NCBI GenBank assembly: GCA_016198125.1
Contig: JACQJG010000016.1
Coordinates: 1-54,060 of the forward strand
Length of the DNA stretch: 54,060 nt
Direction: 5' to 3'
DNA from: Candidatus Iainarchaeum sp.
Lineage (GTDB): Archaea > Iainarchaeota > Iainarchaeia > Iainarchaeales > VGJJ01
Below are positions 18,297-26,355 of this stretch, piece by piece (within the stretch, counting starts at the first letter, position 1; each line of letters starts with the position of its first letter). The notes below the pieces were generated by a model. The model was not told where the DNA came from and ran no database searches. It was given only the letters and a program-made list of their open reading frames with translations. Made by a program: the position numbers and the translations under genes.

Positions 18297-18716
18297 ATGT
18301 CCATTAAACTTTCCAACGATGAAATCATGGTCTTGAATGTCTTTTCCCAGGTGACTCATGCAGATGCGCGGGACTGCCTCTTGGAACCTCTACGCGTGGT
18401 ATTCCTTGTAAAATCAAGCGAGATGGGCAAAGCCATTGGAAAAAACGGTTCAACGGTAAAGCGTTTGGCTGAAAAATTCAAGCGAAAAGTGGAAGTGGTT
18501 GAATACGCAGAAGAACCTGAGACCTTCTTCAAGCACGCGTTCAAGGATGTTGGCTTCAAGCACTTGGCGCTTCGAAATGAAGGCGTTGAAAAAATCCTGG
18601 AAGCAAGTGCAGACGCTGAAAACAAGCGCGTGCTGTTCCAAAACATGGCCAAGTTCAAATACATTAAAAAGTTAATGGAACGGAATTATGGCATTCAAGA
18701 CGTGAGGGTGCGTTAA
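18297..18716 (+). CDS. nusA: Archaeal NusA-like KH-domain protein
   Basis: 139 residues, two KH domains only, as in archaeal NusA (no S1 or N-terminal polymerase-binding domain). The GxxG-type loop reads VKSSEMGKAIGKNGSTVKRLAEKF, and the second KH ends with ...YIKKLMERNYGIQDVRVR. It is expected to bind RNA and assist transcription or rRNA processing. It lies in the conserved rpl30e-nusA-rps12 arrangement. Confidence 0.94.
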   Translation: MSIKLSNDEIMVLNVFSQVTHADARDCLLEPLRVVFLVKSSEMGKAIGKNGSTVKRLAEKFKRKVEVVEYAEEPETFFKHAFKDVGFKHLALRNEGVEKILEASADAENKRVLFQNMAKFKYIKKLMERNYGIQDVRVR

Positions 18717-18730
18717 AACCCTACACCATC

Positions 18731-18740
18731 CTTTTTAAAC
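18731..18740 (+). promoter_or_regulatory. Possible internal promoter before rps12
   Basis: CTTTTTAAAC lies about 26 nt upstream of the rps12 ATG, in a 45-bp gap after nusA. It would start a separate transcript for rps12-rps7-fusA. Confidence 0.35.
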
Positions 18741-18761
18741 CTATTATACGGGGAGTACTGT

Positions 18762-19190
18762 ATGGCTTCAGGGGAATTTGCTGCGCGTGCACTGGAAAAA
18801 AAGCACCATAAGTGGCGCATGAAGAAAAAAAAGACCAAACGCAGGCTTTTAAAACTCAACGAGCAGTTTGACCTGCTTGAAGGCGCGCCCATGGCCAAGG
18901 GAATCGTCCTCGAAAAACGCGGAGTAGAAGCCAAGCAGCCCAATTCAGGCATTAGAAAGTGCGTGCGCGTACAGTTAACCAAAAGCGGCCGCCAAGTCAC
19001 TGCCCTGGCACCCTACGACCAGGCCATCAAGTACATTGATGAACATGACGAAGTGGTTGTAGAAGGCATTGGCGGGGCCAAAAAAGGCCCTAAAGGGGAC
19101 TTGTGGGGCGTTAAATTCCGCGTGGTCAAAGTCAACGGCCAAAGCCTGGAAATGCTTCGAACGGGCAGAAAGGAAAAGGTCAAGCGTTAA
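18762..19190 (+). CDS. rps12: Ribosomal protein uS12
   Basis: 142 residues, normal for archaea. Decoding-centre motifs are intact: [21 protein letters not shown] and [25 protein letters not shown]. It helps monitor codon-anticodon pairing in the small subunit. It is followed 5 bp later by rps7, as in the bacterial and archaeal str operon. Confidence 0.97.
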   Translation: MASGEFAARALEKKHHKWRMKKKKTKRRLLKLNEQFDLLEGAPMAKGIVLEKRGVEAKQPNSGIRKCVRVQLTKSGRQVTALAPYDQAIKYIDEHDEVVVEGIGGAKKGPKGDLWGVKFRVVKVNGQSLEMLRTGRKEKVKR

Positions 19191-19207
19191 AAACGGTGAA
19201 AAAAATC

Positions 19208-19810
19208 ATGTACAAGATTTTTGGAAAGTGGGACGCAGAAAACGTTCAAGTGCGCGACATTGCGCTGGCCAGGCACATGAACATGGATTTGCGTGTAGTG
19301 CCCCACACGTTTGGCAGGAAGACAAGGAAGCGCTTTGAAAAAGAAACCATTCCCATCGTGGAACGCTTAATCAACAAGATCATGCGCTCGGGCCAGGGAA
19401 AACGCAAGCTCTCCGGCAAGTACATTCGGGGAAGAGGAAGTTGCGGAAAAAAACTCCAGGCCATGCGCATTGTAGAAAACGCATTCATCCTCATTGAGGA
19501 AAAAACAAGGGAAAACCCTGTGCAGGTATTAATCCGCGCAGTTGAAAACTCGGCTCCACGCGAAGACGTTACGCGCATTCAAAAAGGAGGCGTTGCGTAC
19601 ACCATGGCCGTGGACGTTTCGCCGTTGAAGCGCATTGATGAAGCGCTAAAAAACCTTGCCCTGGCAGGATTTGGAAATTCATTCAACAACCCCACTTCGG
19701 CCGCGGAAGCCCTTGCCAATGAAATTGTGCTCGCAGCCAAGGAAGACAATGCAAGCATGTCGGTGAAGCGCCGCAACGAAGTGGAACGCATTGCACTGGC
19801 TTCACGCTAA
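19208..19810 (+). CDS. rps7: Ribosomal protein uS7
   Basis: 200 residues from ATG 19208; GTG 19196 is possible, but GGTGA at 19195-19199 fits 19208. The protein begins MYKIFGKWD, the usual archaeal S7 start. It has RFEKETIPIVERLINKIMRSGQGKRKLSGKY and RVENSAPREDVTRI-type motifs (here AVENSAPREDVTRIQKGG) that bind 16S rRNA in the head. It directly precedes fusA. Confidence 0.96.
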   Translation: MYKIFGKWDAENVQVRDIALARHMNMDLRVVPHTFGRKTRKRFEKETIPIVERLINKIMRSGQGKRKLSGKYIRGRGSCGKKLQAMRIVENAFILIEEKTRENPVQVLIRAVENSAPREDVTRIQKGGVAYTMAVDVSPLKRIDEALKNLALAGFGNSFNNPTSAAEALANEIVLAAKEDNASMSVKRRNEVERIALASR

Positions 19811-19845
19811 ACGTGCGCATTTCATGCTGATTTGGACGTGATTTC

Positions 19846-22596
19846 ATGGGACGAAAAGAAGAAATGGCCAGGCGCGCGCAAAGCCTCATGGGCAACCAGA
19901 AAGACGTGCGCAACATTGGAATTGTCGCACACATAGACCACGGAAAATGTGTTAGCCCAGGTACGCGCTTACTCTTCTCTGATGGACAAGCCGTCACTGC
20001 CAAGGACGTTTTTGAAAGACTATCCGAAAAGGGGAAGATTGTTCGGGAAAATGCGAATGAAATCGTATACGAGTTAAACGAAGAAACCCCTCACGTCTTT
20101 TCCTTAAACAAGGCCACACGGGCCATTGAAACTAAACGCATTTCCCATGCATGGAAACTAAAAGGAGGCAGAACGCTCAAAGTAAAACTTCGCAATGGAA
20201 TGCAAGTTGAAACAACGCCCGAACACAGGTATTTGGTGTTTGATGGGGGTGAATTCGCTGAAAAAATGGCAATGAACCTTGAAATAAATGATAGAATAGT
20301 TGCTCTCGCAAACCATTCTGCTTATTTTACTGAAATAAAACACGAAACGGGAAATCAACTTGCCTTACAATTAGTTAATCCTGCAAATTTAATGGTTGAA
20401 CCCATTGAAATTGAAAAAATAGTTGAAAGCTATTGTGAAACAGTTTACGATTTCACTATCAAGGAAAACCACAATTTTATCGCGGAAGGAATGGTTATTC
20501 ACAATACAACCCTCTCAGACTTCCTCATCGCGTCCGCCGGCCTTATTTCAAAGGAGCTTGCAGGAAAACAGCAGTTCATGGATTTTGAGGACCAGGAACA
20601 GGAAAGGGGAATTACAATCAACGCGGCCAACATTTCCCTTGTGCCCAGCGTTAACGGAAAAGAATTCCTCTTGAATCTCATTGACACTCCGGGACATGTT
20701 GATTTTGGAGGCGAAGTAACAAGGGCCATGCGCGCCGTGGACGGGGTTATTTTGGTCGTGGATGCCGTGGAAGGCGTCATGCCGCAAACGGAGACCGTGA
20801 TTAGGCAGGCACTGCGCGAGAATGTTAAACCCACGTTGTTCATCAACAAGTGCGACCGCCTCATCAAGGAATTAAAAATCGATGAAAAGGAAATGCAAAA
20901 CCGCTTTGTGAAAACCATTACCCAGGTAAACAACCTCATCCGAAAAAATGCACCCGAACAATTCAAGGAAAAATGGCAGGTCAACCCAGCCCATGGAAGC
21001 GTTTCGTTTGGAAGCGCATTCAATCACTGGGCGGTTAGCGTACCTTCCATGCAGCGCACGGGCATCAATTTCAAGCACGTGTATGATTACATGCTGAATG
21101 ACAAGCAGAAAGACCTTGCAGGCAAAAGCCCGCTGGACCAAACCATTTTTGAAATGGTGTTAACCCATTTGCCCAGTCCCGTGGAAGCCCAGGCATACCG
21201 AGCCAAGGTCATTTGGTCCGGAGACCCTGAAAGCCCATTGGGAAAGGCTATGAGAACCTGCGACATTCAGGGACCGCTGGCCATGATGGTTACGGATGTA
21301 AGCGTGGACCCGCATGCAGGAGACATTGCAACTGGAAGGCTCTACGCAGGAAAAGTCCACAAGGGGGTTAAAATCAAGCTCATTGGACTGCAAAAGGAAG
21401 CCATTATTCAGCGCGTGGGCGTGTACATGGGACCTGAATTCGTTGAAATCGAGGAGGTTCCTGCAGGAAGCATTGCAGCCATTGTGGGGTTAAAGGAAGC
21501 ATTTGCGGGCCAGACCATTTCCACTGAAGAAATGCTTGAATTTGAGAGCTTTAAAACAAACGTTGAACCGGTCATTACAGTTTCCATTGAAGCCAAGCAA
21601 ACAAAAGACCTGCCCAAGCTCATTGAAGTGCTGCGCCAACTCACCAAAGAGGACCCGAATCTGCGTGCCACGGTAAACCAGCAAACTGGAGAGCACCTGC
21701 TCTCAGGAATGGGAGAATTGCACTTGGAAATCAACCAGTACCGCATTGAAAAACACCACCACGTTCCAATTACCGTAAGCCCGCCCATTGTGGTATACCA
21801 TGAGTCCATTACAAAGGAATCCCCTTCTTTGGAGGGAAAGAGCCCCAACAAGCACAACAAGTTCCTCATGCGCGTGGAACCCATTCCAAGAGACATCTTC
21901 GAAAAACTCGCGCTGGAAAAAATTCAGGCCAAGGTGCGCCCAAAAGACAAAGAACTGGTGCAAAAATTCATTGACATTGGATTTGACAATGACACTGCAA
22001 AGAAGGTCTGGTGCGTGCACAACAACAACGTGCTTGTGGATGCAACCAGGGGCATACAGGCATTGCACGAAGTCAAGGAACTGGTCATCCAAGGCTTCCA
22101 GGATGCCATGAATGAAGGCCCGCTTGCCAAGGAAAAATGCGCAGGCATGACCGTGTTCCTGGAAGATGCAAAACTGCACGAGGATGCCATTCATAGAGGA
22201 CCTGCCCAAGTCCTGCCCGCGATTACAAGAACCATTTACGCGTGCATGCTTTCATCCGACCCTATTCTCCAAGAGCCCAAGCAAACCCTTACCATCACGG
22301 TTCCCCAAGACTTTTTGGGTGCTGTGTCAAAAGAATTGGGGGCAAGGCGCACGCAAATTCAGGAAATCCGCATGGAAGGAGATACCAATATTGTCATTGG
22401 CATTGCGCCTGTCAAGGAACTCATCGGGTTTGCGGCTTCCATGAGAGGGGCCACGCAAGGAAGGGCCATGTGGACTGCAGAATATTATGGCTACGAACCC
22501 CTGCCCAGGGAACTCCAAAAAATAGTGATCACGGAAGTACGCAAGCGCAAGGGCCTGGATCCGGAAGTAAAGCCTGCAGGATTCTTCTTGGAATGA
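19846..22596 (+). CDS. fusA: Elongation factor 2, precursor interrupted by an intein
   Basis: 916-residue precursor; removing the intein (residues 35-220) gives a 730-residue EF-2, the usual archaeal length. It drives GTP-dependent translocation on the ribosome. The intein splits the G1/P-loop between Lys34 of AHIDHGK and Thr221 of TTLSDFL, so GTP binding needs splicing. Other motifs: DFEDQEQERGITI (switch I), DTPGHVDF (G3) and NKCDR (G4). The diphthamide site is intact: His783 of the precursor, His597 after splicing, in DAIHRGPAQV. This position corresponds to the known modified histidine near residue 600 of archaeal EF-2. The gene follows rps7. Confidence 0.97.
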   Translation: MGRKEEMARRAQSLMGNQKDVRNIGIVAHIDHGKCVSPGTRLLFSDGQAVTAKDVFERLSEKGKIVRENANEIVYELNEETPHVFSLNKATRAIETKRISHAWKLKGGRTLKVKLRNGMQVETTPEHRYLVFDGGEFAEKMAMNLEINDRIVALANHSAYFTEIKHETGNQLALQLVNPANLMVEPIEIEKIVESYCETVYDFTIKENHNFIAEGMVIHNTTLSDFLIASAGLISKELAGKQQFMDFEDQEQERGITINAANISLVPSVNGKEFLLNLIDTPGHVDFGGEVTRAMRAVDGVILVVDAVEGVMPQTETVIRQALRENVKPTLFINKCDRLIKELKIDEKEMQNRFVKTITQVNNLIRKNAPEQFKEKWQVNPAHGSVSFGSAFNHWAVSVPSMQRTGINFKHVYDYMLNDKQKDLAGKSPLDQTIFEMVLTHLPSPVEAQAYRAKVIWSGDPESPLGKAMRTCDIQGPLAMMVTDVSVDPHAGDIATGRLYAGKVHKGVKIKLIGLQKEAIIQRVGVYMGPEFVEIEEVPAGSIAAIVGLKEAFAGQTISTEEMLEFESFKTNVEPVITVSIEAKQTKDLPKLIEVLRQLTKEDPNLRATVNQQTGEHLLSGMGELHLEINQYRIEKHHHVPITVSPPIVVYHESITKESPSLEGKSPNKHNKFLMRVEPIPRDIFEKLALEKIQAKVRPKDKELVQKFIDIGFDNDTAKKVWCVHNNNVLVDATRGIQALHEVKELVIQGFQDAMNEGPLAKEKCAGMTVFLEDAKLHEDAIHRGPAQVLPAITRTIYACMLSSDPILQEPKQTLTITVPQDFLGAVSKELGARRTQIQEIRMEGDTNIVIGIAPVKELIGFAASMRGATQGRAMWTAEYYGYEPLPRELQKIVITEVRKRKGLDPEVKPAGFFLE
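19948..20505 (+). other. Mini-intein in the P-loop of EF-2
   Basis: 186 codons in frame within fusA. Splicing motifs in order: block A begins with Cys1 (CVSPGTRLLFSDG); block B contains ETTPEHRYLV with Thr90 and His93; block F reads VYDFTIKENHNFIAEG; block G ends VIHN with penultimate His and terminal Asn. The next extein residue is Thr. All residues normally needed for splicing are present. Between blocks B and F only about 70 residues remain, with no LAGLIDADG or HNH motif, so it has no homing endonuclease. Its second half is noticeably A/T-richer than the extein, suggesting separate origin. Confidence 0.95.
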
Positions 22597-22604
22597 AGAA
22601 CATT

Positions 22605-22635
22605 GGCAGGGGAAAATATATTCAACCTTCCTGCC
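22605..22635 (+). terminator. Possible hairpin after fusA
   Basis: GGCAGG and CCTGCC arms lie just after the fusA stop, separated by an A/T-rich 19-nt loop. No strong T-run follows. The fusA and vapC genes converge here, so an end of transcription is expected. Confidence 0.25.
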
Positions 22636-22654
22636 GGCTTGGAAATTCTCATGT

Positions 22655-23062
22655 TCATTTATGGGAATAAAACTGCAGGCCGTTAATCCTTTGGAAATGA
22701 GAATGGTTGCGTGTTAGGATGGACGCGTTCCACTGCTTTGCAGTAGCCGCGATGAAAACGTCACGCGAATCTATAAGCGTTCCTTTTCCTTTCAAGTCCA
22801 TGGTTATTGCAGCCGCAATGGATGCAGTTATTTCATCAAACGGAAAAACGGGCACTTTTTTCAAAAACCGCTCTGCGGTATCCAAGTTATCCTTCCGCAT
22901 TTGCAGTTCATACGCGGTTACGGCGCTGACAAAAACCTGCACGGTTTGTGATTGAAAAACGTATTTGAAGGCAGAAGACTCATGGCCTTTCAAAAAATCG
23001 ATGATGACGTCAGTATCTAAACAGACCCTTTTCCCCAGTTTTTCCACTGTTTCCGAATCCAT
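22655..23062 (-). CDS. vapC: PIN-domain ribonuclease toxin (VapC)
   Basis: 135 residues. PIN-domain motifs: CLDTDVIIDFLKG near the N-terminus (first acidic cluster), AYELQM (Glu), and DSRDVFIAATAKQWNASILTRNHSHF (Asp plus the TRN motif). VapC toxins cut tRNA or rRNA when free of their antitoxin. The reading frame overlaps the end of the vapB gene by 46 bases, more than the usual few, so the pair is tightly coupled. It is on the opposite strand to its neighbours, between fusA and tuf. Confidence 0.87.
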   Translation of the reverse strand: MDSETVEKLGKRVCLDTDVIIDFLKGHESSAFKYVFQSQTVQVFVSAVTAYELQMRKDNLDTAERFLKKVPVFPFDEITASIAAAITMDLKGKGTLIDSRDVFIAATAKQWNASILTRNHSHFQRINGLQFYSHK

Positions 23063-23253
23063 TCACCCATCTCCCTATCAGCAGGCGTGTCCTTCCACGT
23101 TCCCTTGAGTGCAAGCAATTCCTGATAGCGGTTTTTGTTCGGGTCTTTTTTCAAGAAGGATTCCAACAACTCCGTGAAACTCATCTTCTTTGCCTCCTTC
23201 ACCCGCTTGAGTTTCTCATAGGTTTCATCCGCAATCATAATCGTTTTCGACAT
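23017..23253 (-). CDS. vapB: VapB-type antitoxin
   Basis: 78 residues. The N-terminus KTIMIADETYEKLKRVKEAKKMSFTELLESFL is a ribbon-helix-helix-like DNA-binding module of the kind found in archaeal VapB antitoxins; the charged C-terminal part would wrap the toxin. It precedes and overlaps vapC. The promoter shows two CTGTATA repeats over the TATA box, consistent with self-repression. The mRNA is probably leaderless, because the TATA box lies only about 26 bp from the ATG. Confidence 0.85.
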   Translation of the reverse strand: MSKTIMIADETYEKLKRVKEAKKMSFTELLESFLKKDPNKNRYQELLALKGTWKDTPADREMGEWIRKQWKNWGKGSV

Positions 23254-23260
23254 GACTTAT

Positions 23261-23282
23261 CTGTATACGACTCTGTATATAA
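23261..23282 (-). promoter_or_regulatory. vapBC promoter and operator-like repeats
   Basis: Direct repeats CTGTATA at 23261-23267 and 23273-23279 are spaced 12 bp. The second overlaps the minus-strand TATA box TTATATA at 23276-23282. A repressor on these repeats would block TBP. Confidence 0.5.
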
Positions 23283-23360
23283 GTGTTGGGGCGTGGAATG
23301 CAAGTGAAATGCCTGCCCGCGCTGGCCAAGATTTAATAACGCGCCCCGCATAATTTGCGC

Positions 23361-23531
23361 ATGCCCTCTCCAAGACGTAAAATCCCCCGAAGCCTGCACG
23401 GTTCCGCGTACCATCATGAACGTGTACGCAAACGCATGCAAGAAGATATTGAGAAAACTGAATCATACCGTGAACACCTACACAGAATGAACCTTAGCTG
23501 GACGAAGACGCGGTCTTGGCATCTATGGTAA
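23361..23531 (+). CDS. Small basic hypothetical protein (56 residues)
   Basis: Open frame from ATG 23361 to TAA, highly basic (MPSPRRKIPRSL, HHERVRKRMQ) with an amphipathic middle. A TATA-like TTTAATAA lies about 28 bp upstream of the ATG, consistent with a leaderless gene. No family recognised. It lies in the 465-bp gap between vapBC and the tuf promoter, which holds nothing else obvious. It could be a remnant or chance frame. Confidence 0.35.
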   Translation: MPSPRRKIPRSLHGSAYHHERVRKRMQEDIEKTESYREHLHRMNLSWTKTRSWHLW

Positions 23532-23615
23532 TTATTGGCTGGTCGTGGAACGCATGCACTGAAGGCCTGTCAAGCCAAGCGGCCAGACGTTTGAATGCCC
23601 AGGCACGGCATTAGG

Positions 23616-23624
23616 TATTTAAAC
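23616..23624 (+). promoter_or_regulatory. tuf: TATA box of the tuf (EF-1A) operon
   Basis: TATTTAAAC lies about 100 bp before the EF-1A start, giving a leader of roughly 75 nt. This is unusual here, since most first genes in this window appear leaderless. Confidence 0.5.
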
Positions 23625-23652
23625 CGTACAGTGGGTTAAATGGTAGTACCGG

Positions 23653-23673
23653 AAACGGGTTTAAAACCCGTTT
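23653..23673 (+). promoter_or_regulatory. Perfect inverted repeat in the EF-1A leader
   Basis: Ten-base arms AAACGGGTTT and AAACCCGTTT around a single A. As RNA it forms an 8-bp hairpin with a 5-nt loop about 10 nt after the expected transcription start. The GGAGGT ribosome site follows 30 nt later. Candidate control element for EF-1A. Confidence 0.45.
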
Positions 23674-23718
23674 AACTGCGTTTTAAATGCATTTTTGAGG
23701 TTTTGGAGGTAGGAATGT

Positions 23719-24987
23719 ATGGCAGCGCAAAAGCCCCATGTGAATTTGGTTTTCATCGGTCACGTTGATCACGGAAAATCCACTTTAGTGGGAAGACTCT
23801 TGTATGATTCCGGGGCATTGAGCGAACAGGACTACCGCAAGCTCAAACAGGAAGCAGAAGAAAAGGGAAAGGGCAGCTTTGTATTTGCGTATGTTATGGA
23901 CAACCTCAAAGAGGAACGCGAGCGCGGCGTGACTATTGATGTGTCTTACAGAAAATTTGAAGGAAAAAAGAACAATTTTACCATTATTGATGCTCCCGGG
24001 CACAGGGACTTTGTAAAGAACATGATTACAGGAACCTCCCAGGCCGATGCCGCGGTGCTGGTGGTTTCAGTAGAGGAAGGCGTTCAACCCCAGACCAAAG
24101 AGCATGCCTTCTTGTCCCAGGTCATGGGCATTCGCAGCCTTACAGTTGCAGTAAACAAAATGGACCGCGCAAATTACGATGAGAAAAAGTTTTCCGCCAT
24201 TAAAGACGAAACCATGAAGCTTTTGAAGGGCGTTGGATTCAAAGACGAGCAAGTCGCAGTAATACCTGTTTCCGCATGGGAAGGGGAAAACGTGGTCAAG
24301 GCAACCGGAAAAATGGCCTGGTATAAAGGCCATACCTTGATTGAACGCCTGGACGAGTTGACCGCCCCGGCACCTCCAACAGACAAACCCTTACGCCTGC
24401 CCATTCAAGATGTTTATACAATTAAAGGAGTTGGAACGGTTCCCGTTGGACGCGTGGAAACTGGAATCATTAAACCCGGGGACAAGATTGTATTCATGCC
24501 CTCTGGCGCCCAAGGCGAAGTCAAGAGCGTGGAAATGCACCATGAAATGCTTTCCCAGGCCATTCCGGGAGACAACATTGGATTTAATGTAAGAGGCATT
24601 GAACGCAAAGACGTCAATAGAGGCGATGTGGTGGGTCACACAAGCAACCCTCCCACGGTGGCCAAAGAATTCATTGCCCAAATCGTGGTGTTGAATCATC
24701 CCACTGCAGTGCCTGTAAACTACACTCCCGTGTTCCACTTGCACACCGCCCAATTAAGCTGCCAGTTGTCTGAAATCCAGAAAAAATTGGATCCAAAGAC
24801 CGGCCAGACCAAGGAAGAGAACCCCAAATTCCTTAAAACCGGGGACGCGGCCATTGTCAAGATCGTGCCGCTCAAGCCAGTGGTAGTGGAGGAATTCAAG
24901 AAGTTTCCTTCCCTTGGACGGTTTGCCATTCGTGACATGGGGCAAACGGTTGCCGCAGGCATTGTGATCCAAGTCACGCCCAAGTAA
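23719..24987 (+). CDS. tuf: Elongation factor 1-alpha
   Basis: 422 residues. It delivers aminoacyl-tRNA to the ribosome as a GTP complex. GTPase motifs: GHVDHGKST at residues 14-22, [12 protein letters not shown], and PVSAWEGEN. Domain 2 has [17 protein letters not shown] and domain 3 the [15 protein letters not shown] region. No intein, unlike EF-2. A strong GGAGGT ribosome-binding site precedes the ATG. Domain layout and length match archaeal EF-1A. Followed 34 bp later by rps10. Confidence 0.98.
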   Translation: MAAQKPHVNLVFIGHVDHGKSTLVGRLLYDSGALSEQDYRKLKQEAEEKGKGSFVFAYVMDNLKEERERGVTIDVSYRKFEGKKNNFTIIDAPGHRDFVKNMITGTSQADAAVLVVSVEEGVQPQTKEHAFLSQVMGIRSLTVAVNKMDRANYDEKKFSAIKDETMKLLKGVGFKDEQVAVIPVSAWEGENVVKATGKMAWYKGHTLIERLDELTAPAPPTDKPLRLPIQDVYTIKGVGTVPVGRVETGIIKPGDKIVFMPSGAQGEVKSVEMHHEMLSQAIPGDNIGFNVRGIERKDVNRGDVVGHTSNPPTVAKEFIAQIVVLNHPTAVPVNYTPVFHLHTAQLSCQLSEIQKKLDPKTGQTKEENPKFLKTGDAAIVKIVPLKPVVVEEFKKFPSLGRFAIRDMGQTVAAGIVIQVTPK

Positions 24988-25021
24988 TTGAACAAAAAGT
25001 TGATGGGGGTTTTGATGGGCC

Positions 25022-25336
25022 ATGCAAAAAGCGCGCATAAAACTCACGTCCCCCAACTTCACTGTTTTAACCAGCATCTGCGGTAAAATCCTTGACGTGG
25101 CCCAACGCACGGGAGTTAAACATTCGGGTTCCATTCCCCTTCCAACAAAAAAACTTGTTGTTCCAACCCGCAAGAGTCCTTGTGGGGGGGGAACTGAAAC
25201 CTATGAGCACTGGCAGATGCGCATCCACAAGCGCATGATCGACCTGGAAGCTGATGAAAGAACGCTGCGAAGAATTTTGCGCGTTGAAATCCCGGAAGAC
25301 GTGCACATGGAAATCGAGTTAAAGGAAAACAAGTAA
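25022..25336 (+). CDS. rps10: Ribosomal protein uS10
   Basis: 104 residues. Archaeal S10 motifs: ARIKLTSPN, GSIPLPTKKLVVPTRKSPCGGGTETYEHWQMRIHKRMIDL (spread over the middle), ending in the VEIPEDVHMEIELKE strand. Head protein of the small subunit. Placement directly after EF-1A is the standard archaeal arrangement. Confidence 0.97.
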   Translation: MQKARIKLTSPNFTVLTSICGKILDVAQRTGVKHSGSIPLPTKKLVVPTRKSPCGGGTETYEHWQMRIHKRMIDLEADERTLRRILRVEIPEDVHMEIELKENK

Positions 25337-25374
25337 TGCGCGCGCAAAATGAAACCACGTTTGAACCAAGAACG

Positions 25375-25383
25375 CTTAAATAG
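25375..25383 (+). promoter_or_regulatory. TATA box of the ferredoxin gene
   Basis: CTTAAATAG lies about 34 bp before the ferredoxin ATG, predicting a transcript with a leader of only a few nucleotides. Confidence 0.5.
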
Positions 25384-25412
25384 GCAAAAGAAACAAGGTT
25401 ATTGGGATTGCC

Positions 25413-25661
25413 ATGGCAAATTTTAAAATCGTGCATGACCGGCCCAACTGCATTGGCTGTGGGGCGTGCGCAGCCGTTGCCCCGGATTACTGGGAAATGA
25501 GTCCTGTGGATGGAAAATCAGATGTAAAGAATTGCACTAAAGTGGGTGATCAAGAGGAAAAGGAATTGGAAGAACTGGGCCCCAACAAGGACGCCGCGGA
25601 TGCATGCCCGGTGAATGTCATCCACTTGTACGACTTGAAAGAAAACAAGAAACTCATTTAA
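25413..25661 (+). CDS. Ferredoxin with a single [4Fe-4S] cluster
   Basis: 82 residues. The cluster ligands are CIGCGAC near residue 14 plus the remote Cys in DACPVNVIH; a further Cys (NCTKV) is probably not a ligand. The acidic middle (EEKELEELGPNKD) is typical of monocluster ferredoxins. It is a soluble low-potential electron carrier. Single gene with its own promoter, transcribed toward the paralogue pair downstream. Confidence 0.9.
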   Translation: MANFKIVHDRPNCIGCGACAAVAPDYWEMSPVDGKSDVKNCTKVGDQEEKELEELGPNKDAADACPVNVIHLYDLKENKKLI

Positions 25662-25715
25662 CAGCGCCTGACCAGGGCATGCCTATTTATTTTCTAAAAC
25701 CGTTTAATGATTCAC

Positions 25716-26291
25716 ATGCCTCAACGTCCTTCAAAGTCTGCACGCAAGCGCGAAAAGTTTCTTGTCAAAGCCCACGAGTTGTTTGAATGGCATGTTGACC
25801 CTAAACCGGTTAGTGAACAATTCACTCGGCCAAACTTAAAGGCATTTGAACGGGCATTAATAACCCGAAGACTGCTTGACCAACAGCCCTTTCGCGGGAA
25901 AGAAAGCCGCTTGAAGTTCAGCAACAAAGCCCATTACGTTCACATTTTCAGCCAAGGGTCCAATCTTCCATGGAACAACATTTCGGAAGCACAAAAAAAG
26001 AAGCTGGCCAATACCTTCATTAAATATCATTTGAATCTTTTAGGACTGTGCTCTCCGGAAGGCGCACTTGAACCCTGCAGCAAAAGGGCTAGAAACGTGA
26101 TCGCCCTTCAGCTTGCGGATGAAAAAAACTTTACACTCGGAAACATTGAGGATTTGGAATACGAGTTGAAAAAAACACGCAATGAAGAGGCGCGTGAAAC
26201 CATTCAAAGACGCCTGGTCCGGTATAGAAATCTTTTAACCCTTCTTGATGGCGTGATTCATGGTTTGCGCAATGGAACGTATACATGGTAA
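25716..26291 (+). CDS. Unknown basic helical protein, paralogue A
   Basis: 191 residues from ATG 25716 (ATG 25707 also possible). No family recognised. Strongly basic N-terminus (PQRPSKSARKREKFLVKA), then helical text. It shares its layout with the next gene: a MPxxPS start, a His-containing segment followed by 'SxAQ-K/Q-KK/ER-A-FIK' (SEAQKKKLANTFIKYH here), and an ending YRNLLTLLDGVIHGLRNGTYTW that matches QNLFTLYKGIIEGLRTGRFKW. A TATA-like CTATTTATTT lies about 30 bp upstream. No transmembrane segment or catalytic motif seen. Composition suggests nucleic-acid binding; this is inference. Confidence 0.7.
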   Translation: MPQRPSKSARKREKFLVKAHELFEWHVDPKPVSEQFTRPNLKAFERALITRRLLDQQPFRGKESRLKFSNKAHYVHIFSQGSNLPWNNISEAQKKKLANTFIKYHLNLLGLCSPEGALEPCSKRARNVIALQLADEKNFTLGNIEDLEYELKKTRNEEARETIQRRLVRYRNLLTLLDGVIHGLRNGTYTW

Positions 26292-26355
26292 GAGTAAAAA
26301 CCTCCGTGAAAAAACCATTGGCCTTTTTATTCAACAACATCCCATTGCATTTTCA

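Noticed and set aside
22242-22670. 142-residue plus-frame overlapping the end of fusA
   Set aside because: Out-of-frame shadow of conserved EF-2 domain V; no start signal.
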